A stretch of DNA of 20,227 bases from Candidatus Aminicenantota bacterium. Lineage in GTDB: Bacteria > Acidobacteriota > Aminicenantia > Aminicenantales > UBA8522. Numbering within the stretch: the first letter of the stretch is position 1; each line of letters starts with the position of its first letter. Below, in pieces: positions 1 through 6,165 of this stretch. The notes under the pieces were generated by a model. The model ran no database searches and was not told the DNA's origin. It saw only the letters and a program-made list of their open reading frames with translations. The stretch covers positions 1 through 20,227 of the forward strand of contig JAFGRZ010000182.1 in NCBI GenBank assembly GCA_016934895.1, written 5' to 3'. Position numbers and translations under genes: made by a program.

Positions 1-292
1 CCAGTCCCGTCGGTTCCCCCCATCGAGACGATGGGTCCCCCCTCCGCTACGGGGGCCCGAGAGCGGCGCCCTGACCCCCCTCCAGCTTTTACGGATTCGA
101 AGATATTCCGGGAACACAACTTCCCCATCCATCCCTTCATAAGAATGGGATCCGCAACCATTTTCATATTCAAGACGTCTCAGCTTAATGAGGCTTGCGA
201 CATGATCTTTGCAATTAACGTGCCTAAGGCCGGCGGCCCGGTTATTTCCAGGGAAAAACCCGGAGACGCTGGATGAAAGCCCCGAGAGAAAG
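1..292. other. Gene-free leader region with small inverted repeats
   Basis: I see no credible gene in this stretch: open frames are short, have no good ribosome binding site and resemble nothing I know. It contains three inverted repeats. A perfect one has CCCATCG at 19-25 and CGATGGG at 29-35 with a 3-base gap. A second has CCCCC at 38-42 and GGGGG at 51-55. A third has ATCCC at 131-135 and GGGAT at 147-151 with TTC/GAA extending the stem. The first two sit in a C-run-rich segment and could be the end of an upstream transcription unit, but no T-run follows. I cannot assign a function. Confidence 0.4.
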
Positions 293-310
293 GTGTTCGA
301 TAACGGACAC
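293..310. promoter_or_regulatory. Candidate activator (enhancer-binding protein) site
   Basis: This 18-bp imperfect dyad has left arm GTGTTCG (293-299), spacer ATAA and right arm CGGACAC (304-310); 6 of 7 positions pair. It lies about 75-90 bp upstream of the -24 element of the sigma-54 promoter at 384-399, the usual distance for an NtrC-family enhancer-binding protein site. The link to the promoter is inferred from position only. A second, partial CGGAC/GTCCG pair occurs at 326-330 and 340-344. Confidence 0.35.
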
Positions 311-383
311 TTGTTGTTTTGCAGGCGGACAGGGAGGCCGTCCGGCTCCGGATCTTTTGCCTGTTATCCCAGCTCTTCCGGGA

Positions 384-399
384 TGGCACGATTATTGCT
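384..399 (+). promoter_or_regulatory. Sigma-54 (RpoN) -24/-12 promoter of the export operon
   Basis: TGGCACGATTATTGCT at 384-399 matches the sigma-54 core consensus TGGCACGRNNNTTGCW at every specified position, with the -24 GG at 385-386 and the -12 GC at 397-398. Transcription would begin near 410, leaving a leader of about 10 nt that still includes GAGG at 411-414 as ribosome binding site before the ATG at 421. Sigma-54 promoters depend on an ATP-using activator, so the downstream export genes are probably induced by a specific signal rather than expressed constantly. Confidence 0.75.
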
Positions 400-420
400 T
401 GAAAAGAGGCGAGGATAGCA

Positions 421-1713
421 ATGGCAGTGGAAATTGAAAAATCGGAAACACGGCTCAGCGGCATGGACCGCAAGATCAAGAAGAAGAAGTGGCCCCCCGC
501 GAAGATCGCCATCTGGGCGGCGGGCGGTGCCTTTATCCTTTTCATGCTCTATCTTTTCATCTTCAAATGGAGCCGCTCCGCCCTGAACGTGCAGACGGAA
601 AGGCTGACCATCTCGACCGTCGAACGCGGCCCCTTCCAGGAATTCATTCCCGTCCAGGGGAACGTCCTTCCCATCTATCAGCACTACCTGACCGCCATGG
701 AAGGAGGGCAGGTGGAAGAGATTTTCGTTCTCGCCGGAGCGGAGGTTAAGAAGGGCGAACCGATCGTCCGGTTGGCCAACACGAACCTCCTCCTCGACAT
801 CATGTGGCGGGAGGCCGAGCTCTTCCAGCAGAGCAACAACCTCCGCAACACCCGGCTGTCGATGGAGCAATATCGCCTCCAACTTAGTCAGACACTCGAG
901 GATATCGACAGCGAACTCCAGCGTCAGAAGCGAATCTACGACCGCTACGCCCGGCTCATCAAGGAGAAACTGATCTCTCAACACGAATATGAGCTCTCGA
1001 AGGACCTCTACGAGCATCTGGTCAGGAAGAAGGAGCTGACCGAACAAAGCATGGCCAACGAGCTCAGGTTCAGGCAGGCCCAGGCCGATGCCCTGGAACA
1101 GTCCCTGAAGCGCATGCAGGACAACCTGGCCATCGTCAAGGAAAAGCAGGAAAACCTGACCGTCCGGGCGCCTGTCTCCGGCCTTCTCAGCGCCTTGAGC
1201 GTCGAGATCGGCCAGTCCAAGGCGCCGGGAGAGCGGCTGGGCCAGGTCGACGTCCTGGAGGGATTCAAGGTGAGGGCTCCGGTCGACGAGCTTTATCTTC
1301 CCCGGATACAGGTCGGAAAACCCGGCGAGTTCGACCACGCCGGCAACACTTACCGCTTGAAGATCAACTGGATTTACCCCGAGGTGAGGGAGGGGCGTTT
1401 CGATGTGGATATGGCGTTCGACGGATCCGAGCCGGATGGGATCACCCGCGGACAGACTTATCATATCCGGCTCTTTCTGAGCGACGTTTCGGAAGGCCTT
1501 CTCTTGGCTAAGGGAGGCTTTTTCCAGAGCACGGGAGGCAATTGGGCGTATGTCCTGGATAAATCCGGCGATTTTGCCGAAAAGCGAAGAATCCGGGTCG
1601 GACGGCAGAACACCCAGGTCTATGAAGTCCTGGAAGGGCTTGATGCAGGCGACCGGGTGATCACCTCCTCCTACGAGAGCTTCGGCGATATCGAACGGTT
1701 GATCTTGAAATAG
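421..1713 (+). CDS. HlyD/MacA-type periplasmic adaptor (membrane fusion) protein
   Basis: 430 aa. Adaptors of this family bridge an inner-membrane transporter to a TolC outer-membrane channel. A basic N-terminus (KIKKKKW, about residues 18-24) precedes one membrane anchor at about 27-49. The lipoyl-like half begins near residue 75 (the VQGNVLP region). A long charged helical hairpin at about 130-235, rich in Q/E/R/L, is the expected coiled coil. The second lipoyl half follows (LTVRAPVSGLLSALSVEIGQ, about 242-261), then beta-barrel and membrane-proximal domains ending in DAGDRVITSSYESF. The start follows GAGG at 411-414 and sits just after the sigma-54 promoter. It is first in a five-gene operon with two ATPases and TolC, which favours an ABC-type (MacA-like) over an RND-type partner. 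The family call is firm; the substrate is unknown. Confidence 0.88.
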   Translation: MAVEIEKSETRLSGMDRKIKKKKWPPAKIAIWAAGGAFILFMLYLFIFKWSRSALNVQTERLTISTVERGPFQEFIPVQGNVLPIYQHYLTAMEGGQVEEIFVLAGAEVKKGEPIVRLANTNLLLDIMWREAELFQQSNNLRNTRLSMEQYRLQLSQTLEDIDSELQRQKRIYDRYARLIKEKLISQHEYELSKDLYEHLVRKKELTEQSMANELRFRQAQADALEQSLKRMQDNLAIVKEKQENLTVRAPVSGLLSALSVEIGQSKAPGERLGQVDVLEGFKVRAPVDELYLPRIQVGKPGEFDHAGNTYRLKINWIYPEVREGRFDVDMAFDGSEPDGITRGQTYHIRLFLSDVSEGLLLAKGGFFQSTGGNWAYVLDKSGDFAEKRRIRVGRQNTQVYEVLEGLDAGDRVITSSYESFGDIERLILK

Positions 1714-1739
1714 GAGACACAGGCGAGGAGAGAAAAACG

Positions 1740-2429
1740 ATGATCAAGACCAAGAATCTCAACAAAGTCTACACGACCGAGGAGATCGAGACGACCGCCT
1801 TGAACAACATCAATCTGGAGGTCTATGAGGGCGAGTACGTGGCCATCATGGGCCCTTCGGGGTGCGGCAAATCGACCCTTCTCAACGTGCTCGGGATGAT
1901 CGACAAACCGACCTCCGGCGAGTACGTCTTTCTGGGCGAGGACGTCTCCGGGTACTCCGAGCGCAAGCGGGCCGGACTGAGAAAAAACAACATCGGGTTC
2001 GTCTTCCAGAGCTTCAACCTGATCGACGAGCTGACTGTTGCCGAGAATGTCGAGCTCCCCCTCCTCTACCTCGGTTACTCCGCCTCGGCGCGGAAAAAGA
2101 GGGTCAACGAGGTCCTGGAGCACATGCAGCTCGTCCCACGGAAAAACCACTTCCCCCAGCAGCTTTCGGGAGGCCAGCAGCAGCGCGTGGCCGTGGCGAG
2201 GGCCGTGATCGCCCATCCCAAGCTCATCCTGGCCGACGAGCCCACGGGAAACCTGGACTCGGTGCATGGAGACGAGGTCATGCAGATGCTGGGCAAGCTC
2301 CATGACGAGGGAACGACCATCGTCATGGTCACCCACTCCCCCTCCTACGCCGAATACAGCCAGCGCATCATTCATCTTTTCGACGGCAACATCGTTTCCG
2401 AGAACCTCCAGCAGCAGTTCAAGATCTGA
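1740..2429 (+). CDS. ABC transporter ATP-binding protein, MacB/LolD type (first copy)
   Basis: 229 aa, a complete stand-alone nucleotide-binding domain. Walker A GPSGCGKS is at residues 38-45, the Q-loop glutamine at 90, the signature LSGGQ at 142-146, Walker B LILADEP at 162-168, D-loop GNLDS at 170-174 and the H-loop histidine at 199. The motif string fits the MacB/LolD/FtsE-like group, which powers mechanotransmission in the periplasm rather than transport through the membrane. It lacks the fused permease of true MacB. It follows the adaptor gene by 26 bp with a GAGGAGAG-like ribosome binding site. It is co-linear with the second ATPase at 2715-3377, with shared stretches such as GFVFQS, LPLLY/TPLLY and LSGGQQQ, so the two are paralogues. 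No permease gene is visible in the window. Confidence 0.92.
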   Translation: MIKTKNLNKVYTTEEIETTALNNINLEVYEGEYVAIMGPSGCGKSTLLNVLGMIDKPTSGEYVFLGEDVSGYSERKRAGLRKNNIGFVFQSFNLIDELTVAENVELPLLYLGYSASARKKRVNEVLEHMQLVPRKNHFPQQLSGGQQQRVAVARAVIAHPKLILADEPTGNLDSVHGDEVMQMLGKLHDEGTTIVMVTHSPSYAEYSQRIIHLFDGNIVSENLQQQFKI

Positions 2430-2448
2430 GATGGAGCGGGGGACCGCC

Positions 2449-2718
2449 ATGAGAGAAATTTCGCTCCTGATTCCGACTTTCGAGTCGGAACAGAACATCG
2501 ACATTGATGTCAAAATCAACGGCAAGAAAAGGGCCCTGCACTACCGCGTGGAAATCGTCGCCTGGCAGGACTACGCCGAGGAGACGACGAACAAAGTGGA
2601 GGTCATCCGCCGGGTCATCCGGGACCGCGACAAGGACTGGCAGCTCGTTCAAATCGGCATTCCCACCGACGCGACCATCCCGATCATGTTCCGGAAAAGA
2701 CAGGGAGAGCCGTTATGA
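2449..2718 (+). CDS. Small unrecognised protein between the two ABC ATPases
   Basis: 89 aa if started at the ATG at 2449, preceded by GGAGCGGGGG; an in-frame ATG at 2431 would add six residues. I do not recognise a family. It has no signal peptide or membrane segment and is strongly charged (ETTNKVEVIRRVIRDRDKDW region), with alternating beta-like stretches at both ends (SLLIPTF near the start, LVQIGIP near the end), so a small cytoplasmic alpha/beta domain is likely. Its stop codon overlaps the start of the second ATPase in an ATGA arrangement at 2715-2718, so translation is coupled. Position suggests a partner or regulator of the two ATPases, but this is inference from context only. Confidence 0.75.
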   Translation: MREISLLIPTFESEQNIDIDVKINGKKRALHYRVEIVAWQDYAEETTNKVEVIRRVIRDRDKDWQLVQIGIPTDATIPIMFRKRQGEPL

Positions 2719-3377
2719 TCCGGTTGAAGGGGATCACCAAATTCTATTCCACAGGGTTCGTGAAGACCTTCGTTCTGAGGAATATCGACCTGGAGGTCCA
2801 TCAGGGGGAATTCCTGACGGTCATGGGCCCTTCGGGCGCGGGCAAGTCCACGCTTCTCTATATCCTCGGCATGCTGGACACCCCTTCCTCGGGCGAATAT
2901 CACTTCCTGGACCGTCCCGTCCACAGGATGACCGAGAGGCAGCTTTCCGACCTCCACAAGAACCACATCGGCTTCGTCTTTCAGAGCTACCATCTGATCG
3001 ATGACCTGACGGTCTACGAGAACCTGGAAACGCCTCTTCTTTACAAAAAGGTCAAGGCCTCGGAACGGAAGGGACGCGTCTGCGATATGCTCGACCGATT
3101 CCATATCGTCGCCAAGAAGGACCTCTTCCCCAACCAGCTCTCCGGTGGCCAGCAGCAGAAGGTGGCCGTGGCCCGGGCCGTGATCACCAACCCGAGCCTC
3201 ATCCTGGCCGACGAGCCCACCGGCAACCTCAACACCGCCGAGGGCACAGAGATCATGGAACTGTTCAAAAAGCTCAACGCGGAGGGGACGACCATTATCC
3301 AGGTGACCCACTCCGAGAAAAACGCCGCCTACGGGAAGAGGATCATCAATCTGTTGGACGGCTGGATCGTGGACTGA
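2715..3377 (+). CDS. ABC transporter ATP-binding protein, MacB/LolD type (second copy)
   Basis: 220 aa, a stand-alone nucleotide-binding domain: Walker A GPSGAGKS at residues 38-45, Q-loop glutamine 90, LSGGQ 142-146, Walker B LILADEP 162-168, H-loop histidine 199. All motifs fall at the same residue numbers as in the ATPase at 1740-2429, which points to duplication and divergence. The D-loop reads GNLNT instead of the usual GNLD, so the conserved aspartate is an asparagine; the first copy keeps the aspartate. The two could form a heterodimer with unequal sites, or each could serve its own permease. Translation is coupled to the small upstream gene through a 4-bp overlap. No permease is encoded nearby. 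Confidence 0.92.
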   Translation: MIRLKGITKFYSTGFVKTFVLRNIDLEVHQGEFLTVMGPSGAGKSTLLYILGMLDTPSSGEYHFLDRPVHRMTERQLSDLHKNHIGFVFQSYHLIDDLTVYENLETPLLYKKVKASERKGRVCDMLDRFHIVAKKDLFPNQLSGGQQQKVAVARAVITNPSLILADEPTGNLNTAEGTEIMELFKKLNAEGTTIIQVTHSEKNAAYGKRIINLLDGWIVD

Positions 3378-3419
3378 CGGTCCGCAGGGGAATCCCGCCG
3401 TCCAGCGCGGAGGTTCATC

Positions 3420-4991
3420 ATGTCCACCACAAGAAAACGCAGGTTCATCAGTCTGATCGCGGCGATCGTCGGGATCGCGGCTGTCGGCGCGGCCGCGCCG
3501 CAGGAACTGTCCATGACGCTTGAGGAATGCATCCTCAAGGCCCTGAAGAACAACCTGAACGTGGCCGCCGAGGTTCTGGGCCCGGCGATGGCCCGGACGT
3601 CGGTCACCAAGGCCGCGGAAAAATTCTACCCCGTTCTCGGCCTGGGCTACAGCCGGGAGAACACGAACTCGGCATCGTATTCCTATATCGACGCCGCCGA
3701 GCAGATCACAACGAACTATAACGACGCCTCCACACGGATCGAGCTCCTCCTCCCCATGGGAACGGAGCTGTCGGCTTCGTTTTTTTCCTATAAAACCGAC
3801 ACCAACAGGAATTTTCAGACCATCAATCCCCGTTACGGCAGCACCCTTCTGCTGGGATTCCGGCAGCCTCTCCTCAAGGACTTCGGGCTCAACGTCAACC
3901 GCCGCGAGATCCTGGTCGCCCGGAACAACCGGGACATCTCCGAACACCAGCTTCGGACCGTTCTCATCCAAACGATTTACCAGGTGGAGGAAGCATATTG
4001 GAGCCTGGTTCACTCCATCGAATATCTCAAAGCGAAACAGCAGTCGCTCGACCTGGCCCGTGATCTTCTGTCCAAGAACCAAAAAGAGGAGGAGGTCGGG
4101 ATGATCGCGCCGATCGAGATCCTGAGCGCCCAGGCCGAGGTCGCCACCCGCGAGGCCGACATCCTCCAGGCCAGGGTCATGGTCAGCAACAGCCAGGATT
4201 CTCTCAGAACCCTGATGAACCTCGAATCCGAACAGGTAAACGCCGCCGCCACGGTCATACCCGTCGATACGCCGGCCTCTGGGAAAAAGGATGTCTCCCT
4301 GGAGGAATCCATGGCCCTGGCCCGCGAGAATCGCCCGGATCTTCTGGCCGACCAGGTCGATCTCGACACGAAGGAGATCGACGTCGGCTATTACCGCAAT
4401 CAGCTCCTTCCCAGTTTGGACCTCCAGGCGTCCTACTGGAGCCCGGGGATCTCCGGCACCCAAATCCTCTATCTCGACAACGATCCGCTGACCGGCGTTG
4501 TGGTGGGTTCAATACCAGGCAGTTCTTCAAATTCCATCCGGGACGCCTTAAAGTTCCGGTATAAGAACTGGTCGGTGGGCCTGACGCTCACCCTGCCGCT
4601 TTCGTCGCTTCTTACCCGGTCCGATTACGTCCTGGCCAAGGCCGGCCGCGAACAAGCGGCCTTGAAACTCCAACACCAGGAGCAGCAGATCGCCCTGGAG
4701 GTCCGCAACGCCGTCCGGGCGGTCCAGACGAACTATGAACGCGTCCAGGCCTATCAGCTTGCCCGGGAGCTGGCGGCAGGCAAGCTGGAAGCCGAAGAGA
4801 AGAAACTCCTGGTGGGTCTTTCCACCAACTATATCGTCCTCCAGTACCAGCGGGATCTGGCGGACGCCAGGACGGCCGAGCTCCTCTCCATCATCGATTA
4901 CAACCTCTCGCTGGCCAACCTGGAGCGCGTTCAGGGGACCACACTGAAGAGCTGGAAGATCCGGCTGGAAGACCCGGCTCCGGACCGCTGA
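3420..4991 (+). CDS. TolC-family outer-membrane efflux protein
   Basis: 523 aa. The N-terminus is a signal peptide (basic TTRKRRF, hydrophobic ISLIAAIVGIAAVG, cleavage near AAA-PQ at about 26-27). The mature protein opens with the typical MTLEECILKALKNNLNV motif, and a second repeat begins near residue 295 (SLEESMALARENRPDLLA), so both halves of the TolC duplication are present. Long Q/E/A-rich helices around 170-270 and 400-490 fit the periplasmic tunnel. TolC trimers form the outer-membrane and periplasmic channel used by adaptor-dependent pumps. It is the last gene of the export operon, 42 bp after the second ATPase, and completes a tripartite path except for the missing permease. Family certain, substrate unknown. 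Confidence 0.92.
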   Translation: MSTTRKRRFISLIAAIVGIAAVGAAAPQELSMTLEECILKALKNNLNVAAEVLGPAMARTSVTKAAEKFYPVLGLGYSRENTNSASYSYIDAAEQITTNYNDASTRIELLLPMGTELSASFFSYKTDTNRNFQTINPRYGSTLLLGFRQPLLKDFGLNVNRREILVARNNRDISEHQLRTVLIQTIYQVEEAYWSLVHSIEYLKAKQQSLDLARDLLSKNQKEEEVGMIAPIEILSAQAEVATREADILQARVMVSNSQDSLRTLMNLESEQVNAAATVIPVDTPASGKKDVSLEESMALARENRPDLLADQVDLDTKEIDVGYYRNQLLPSLDLQASYWSPGISGTQILYLDNDPLTGVVVGSIPGSSSNSIRDALKFRYKNWSVGLTLTLPLSSLLTRSDYVLAKAGREQAALKLQHQEQQIALEVRNAVRAVQTNYERVQAYQLARELAAGKLEAEEKKLLVGLSTNYIVLQYQRDLADARTAELLSIIDYNLSLANLERVQGTTLKSWKIRLEDPAPDR

Positions 4992-4992
4992 T

Positions 4993-5030
4993 CCGGGGAA
5001 ACCTCGAGAAGACTCCCCGGGGCCGCTTTT
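4993..5030 (+). terminator. Possible terminator of the export operon
   Basis: Immediately after the tolC stop codon, CCGGGGA (4993-4999) pairs with TCCCCGG (5014-5020) across a 14-base loop, followed by GGCCGCTTTT. The T-run is only four bases, so termination would be weak. The position right behind the last gene is the main support. Confidence 0.4.
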
Positions 5031-5047
5031 CCGATAGCGCAAACCTT

Positions 5048-5149
5048 TTAGGAAGCCGAAGGGTTCTCTAGCGCCCCCATGAAGAGGATGAGGCCCGTCT
5101 CATCGTCGACGATCGCGAAGAAGAACGGGCCGAAGTGCCCCTCACGCTC
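5048..5149 (-). pseudogene. C-terminal relic of a serpin (serine protease inhibitor)
   Basis: Read on the minus strand, the last 33 codons before the TAA at 5048-5050 give a tail containing PFFFAIVDDETGLILFMG and then ALENPSAS. This closely matches the conserved C-terminal strand of serpins (PFLFxIxDxxTGxILFMGxxxNP). The PROSITE-like FxADRP box just before it is degraded to EGHFGP. The roughly 340 residues of serpin body that should precede it are absent; the frame upstream does not look like a serpin. A minus-strand ATG at 5235 with a perfect AAGGAGG ribosome binding site opens only a 16-codon frame, so a start and the relic may be separated by frame-disrupting deletions. Serpin identity of the tail is convincing; its being a dead fragment follows from the missing body. 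Confidence 0.65.
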
Positions 5150-5481
5150 GGTGAATTCTCCCAGCCGGAGTTCGGACTTCGGCGTTACAGAAGCGCTCGT
5201 TCCGGAGCCGAAAGCTCCGCAAATCGCGTTTTCATGGTCGAACCTCCTTGAGCCTGATGACAACGCCGACGCCACGGAGATAGTGCATCGCCCTCCAATC
5301 GACGATACACCAAAATCCCGCCCGACGTTCCAACAATCTCACAATCGCACCCTTTGGATCTGCAAAATAGCCTCAACAGGTAGAGATGCTGAAATGGCTG
5401 TATTCGAATACCAACAGCTTTTAGGTGCGGAAATGCACCCTACAAAACCGGGCTCACGCTTCCCTTCTTATTGTTCTACAG
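5150..5481. other. Gene-free stretch downstream of the small secreted protein
   Basis: I find no supported gene in these 332 bases; short frames occur on both strands without recognisable products. Visible features are a minus-strand start with a strong ribosome binding site at 5233-5235 that stops after 16 codons (see the serpin relic), a perfect 10-bp palindrome TATTCGAATA at 5401-5410, and a small hairpin with GGTGC (5424-5428) pairing to GCACC (5435-5439). The stretch looks like decayed sequence. Confidence 0.4.
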
Positions 5482-6042
5482 TTACAGCAGTTCGCAAAGT
5501 CTCCTGTGCAGCAGGTCATTCTCAAGGGTATCATCAGAACCCAGATTCAGGTGCGTTTTAATGGTGATGCGGAGATCCACATCTTTTTCAAGCGAAGGCC
5601 TGCCTTCCAGATCATAGGCTAAAAACTTCCCCGTTATCTCAACGAAAGCAATCGGAATATCTTTGCCTGTCCTTTTCTCGGCCATCTTTTTCAGTGCCGG
5701 AATAATATTATCCCAGCCGTCAATGCTTTCATGTCCTTCCGGAGTGAACCTGGGGTTTTTCAAGTATGTGCGGCTGAAAGCGTTCTTGACCATCGGCTTA
5801 AAGAGCTCCAGTTCTTCCTTGTTCATACCAGGCAGCAGTTTGATCATGGTGATCAGTAATGGATTGGTGCGGCCAATTTCTTCGTTGATCTTTTCCACGA
5901 TTTGGCTCGGGATATCGACCTGTGCGTACTTCAGCTTGATGGCCGACTTTTCGCCTTGATTGGTTGACTTGAGAGATCCCGCAAAACCAGAAAGAGCCAT
6001 CATTGCGATCCCTAAGAAACAAAGAGATTTGATTTTTTTCAC
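5482..6042 (-). CDS. Small secreted protein of unknown function
   Basis: 186 aa from the GTG at 6042, preceded by GGAGGGG five bases upstream; an in-frame ATG at 6054 adds four residues but has no clear ribosome binding site. The N-terminus (KKIKSLCFLGIAMMALSGFAG) is a signal peptide, so the protein is exported to the periplasm or outside. The mature part is hydrophilic, with NPRFTPEGHESIDGWDNIIP, then a K/R-rich helix and strand-like IAFVEITGKFLAYDL and VDLRITIKTHLNL. That order loosely recalls SnoaL/NTF2-like domains, but the match is too weak to assign. It lies 123 bp downstream of the kinase gene on the same strand and may share its transcript. Its base composition is AT-richer than most of the window. 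Confidence 0.72.
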   Translation of the reverse strand: MKKIKSLCFLGIAMMALSGFAGSLKSTNQGEKSAIKLKYAQVDIPSQIVEKINEEIGRTNPLLITMIKLLPGMNKEELELFKPMVKNAFSRTYLKNPRFTPEGHESIDGWDNIIPALKKMAEKRTGKDIPIAFVEITGKFLAYDLEGRPSLEKDVDLRITIKTHLNLGSDDTLENDLLHRRLCELL

Positions 6043-6165
6043 CTTCCCCTCCATTTTGGATTTTTCACAAAGAGCAATAATGTAAATTTTTATCTCTTTT
6101 GATCGATCACCCCCTTTTTTCTCTTTCGCTTTTGGGATTTTGTCGGTTCGGCTTCTCACCTTCGC

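Noticed and set aside
2649..4463. Long minus-strand open frame (about 600 codons) opposite the second ATPase and tolC
   Set aside because: It lies opposite genes with intact family motifs, has no recognisable domain and shows the L/V/G/D-rich composition typical of antisense frames in GC-rich DNA.
5422..5441. Terminator or miniature element at the GGTGC/GCACC hairpin
   Set aside because: The stem is only five base pairs without a T-run on either strand, and no partner copy is visible in the window.
5079..5561. Plus-strand open frame of 160 codons in the gap after tolC
   Set aside because: It runs across the serpin relic on the other strand and into the end of a better-supported gene, lacks a ribosome binding site and resembles nothing.
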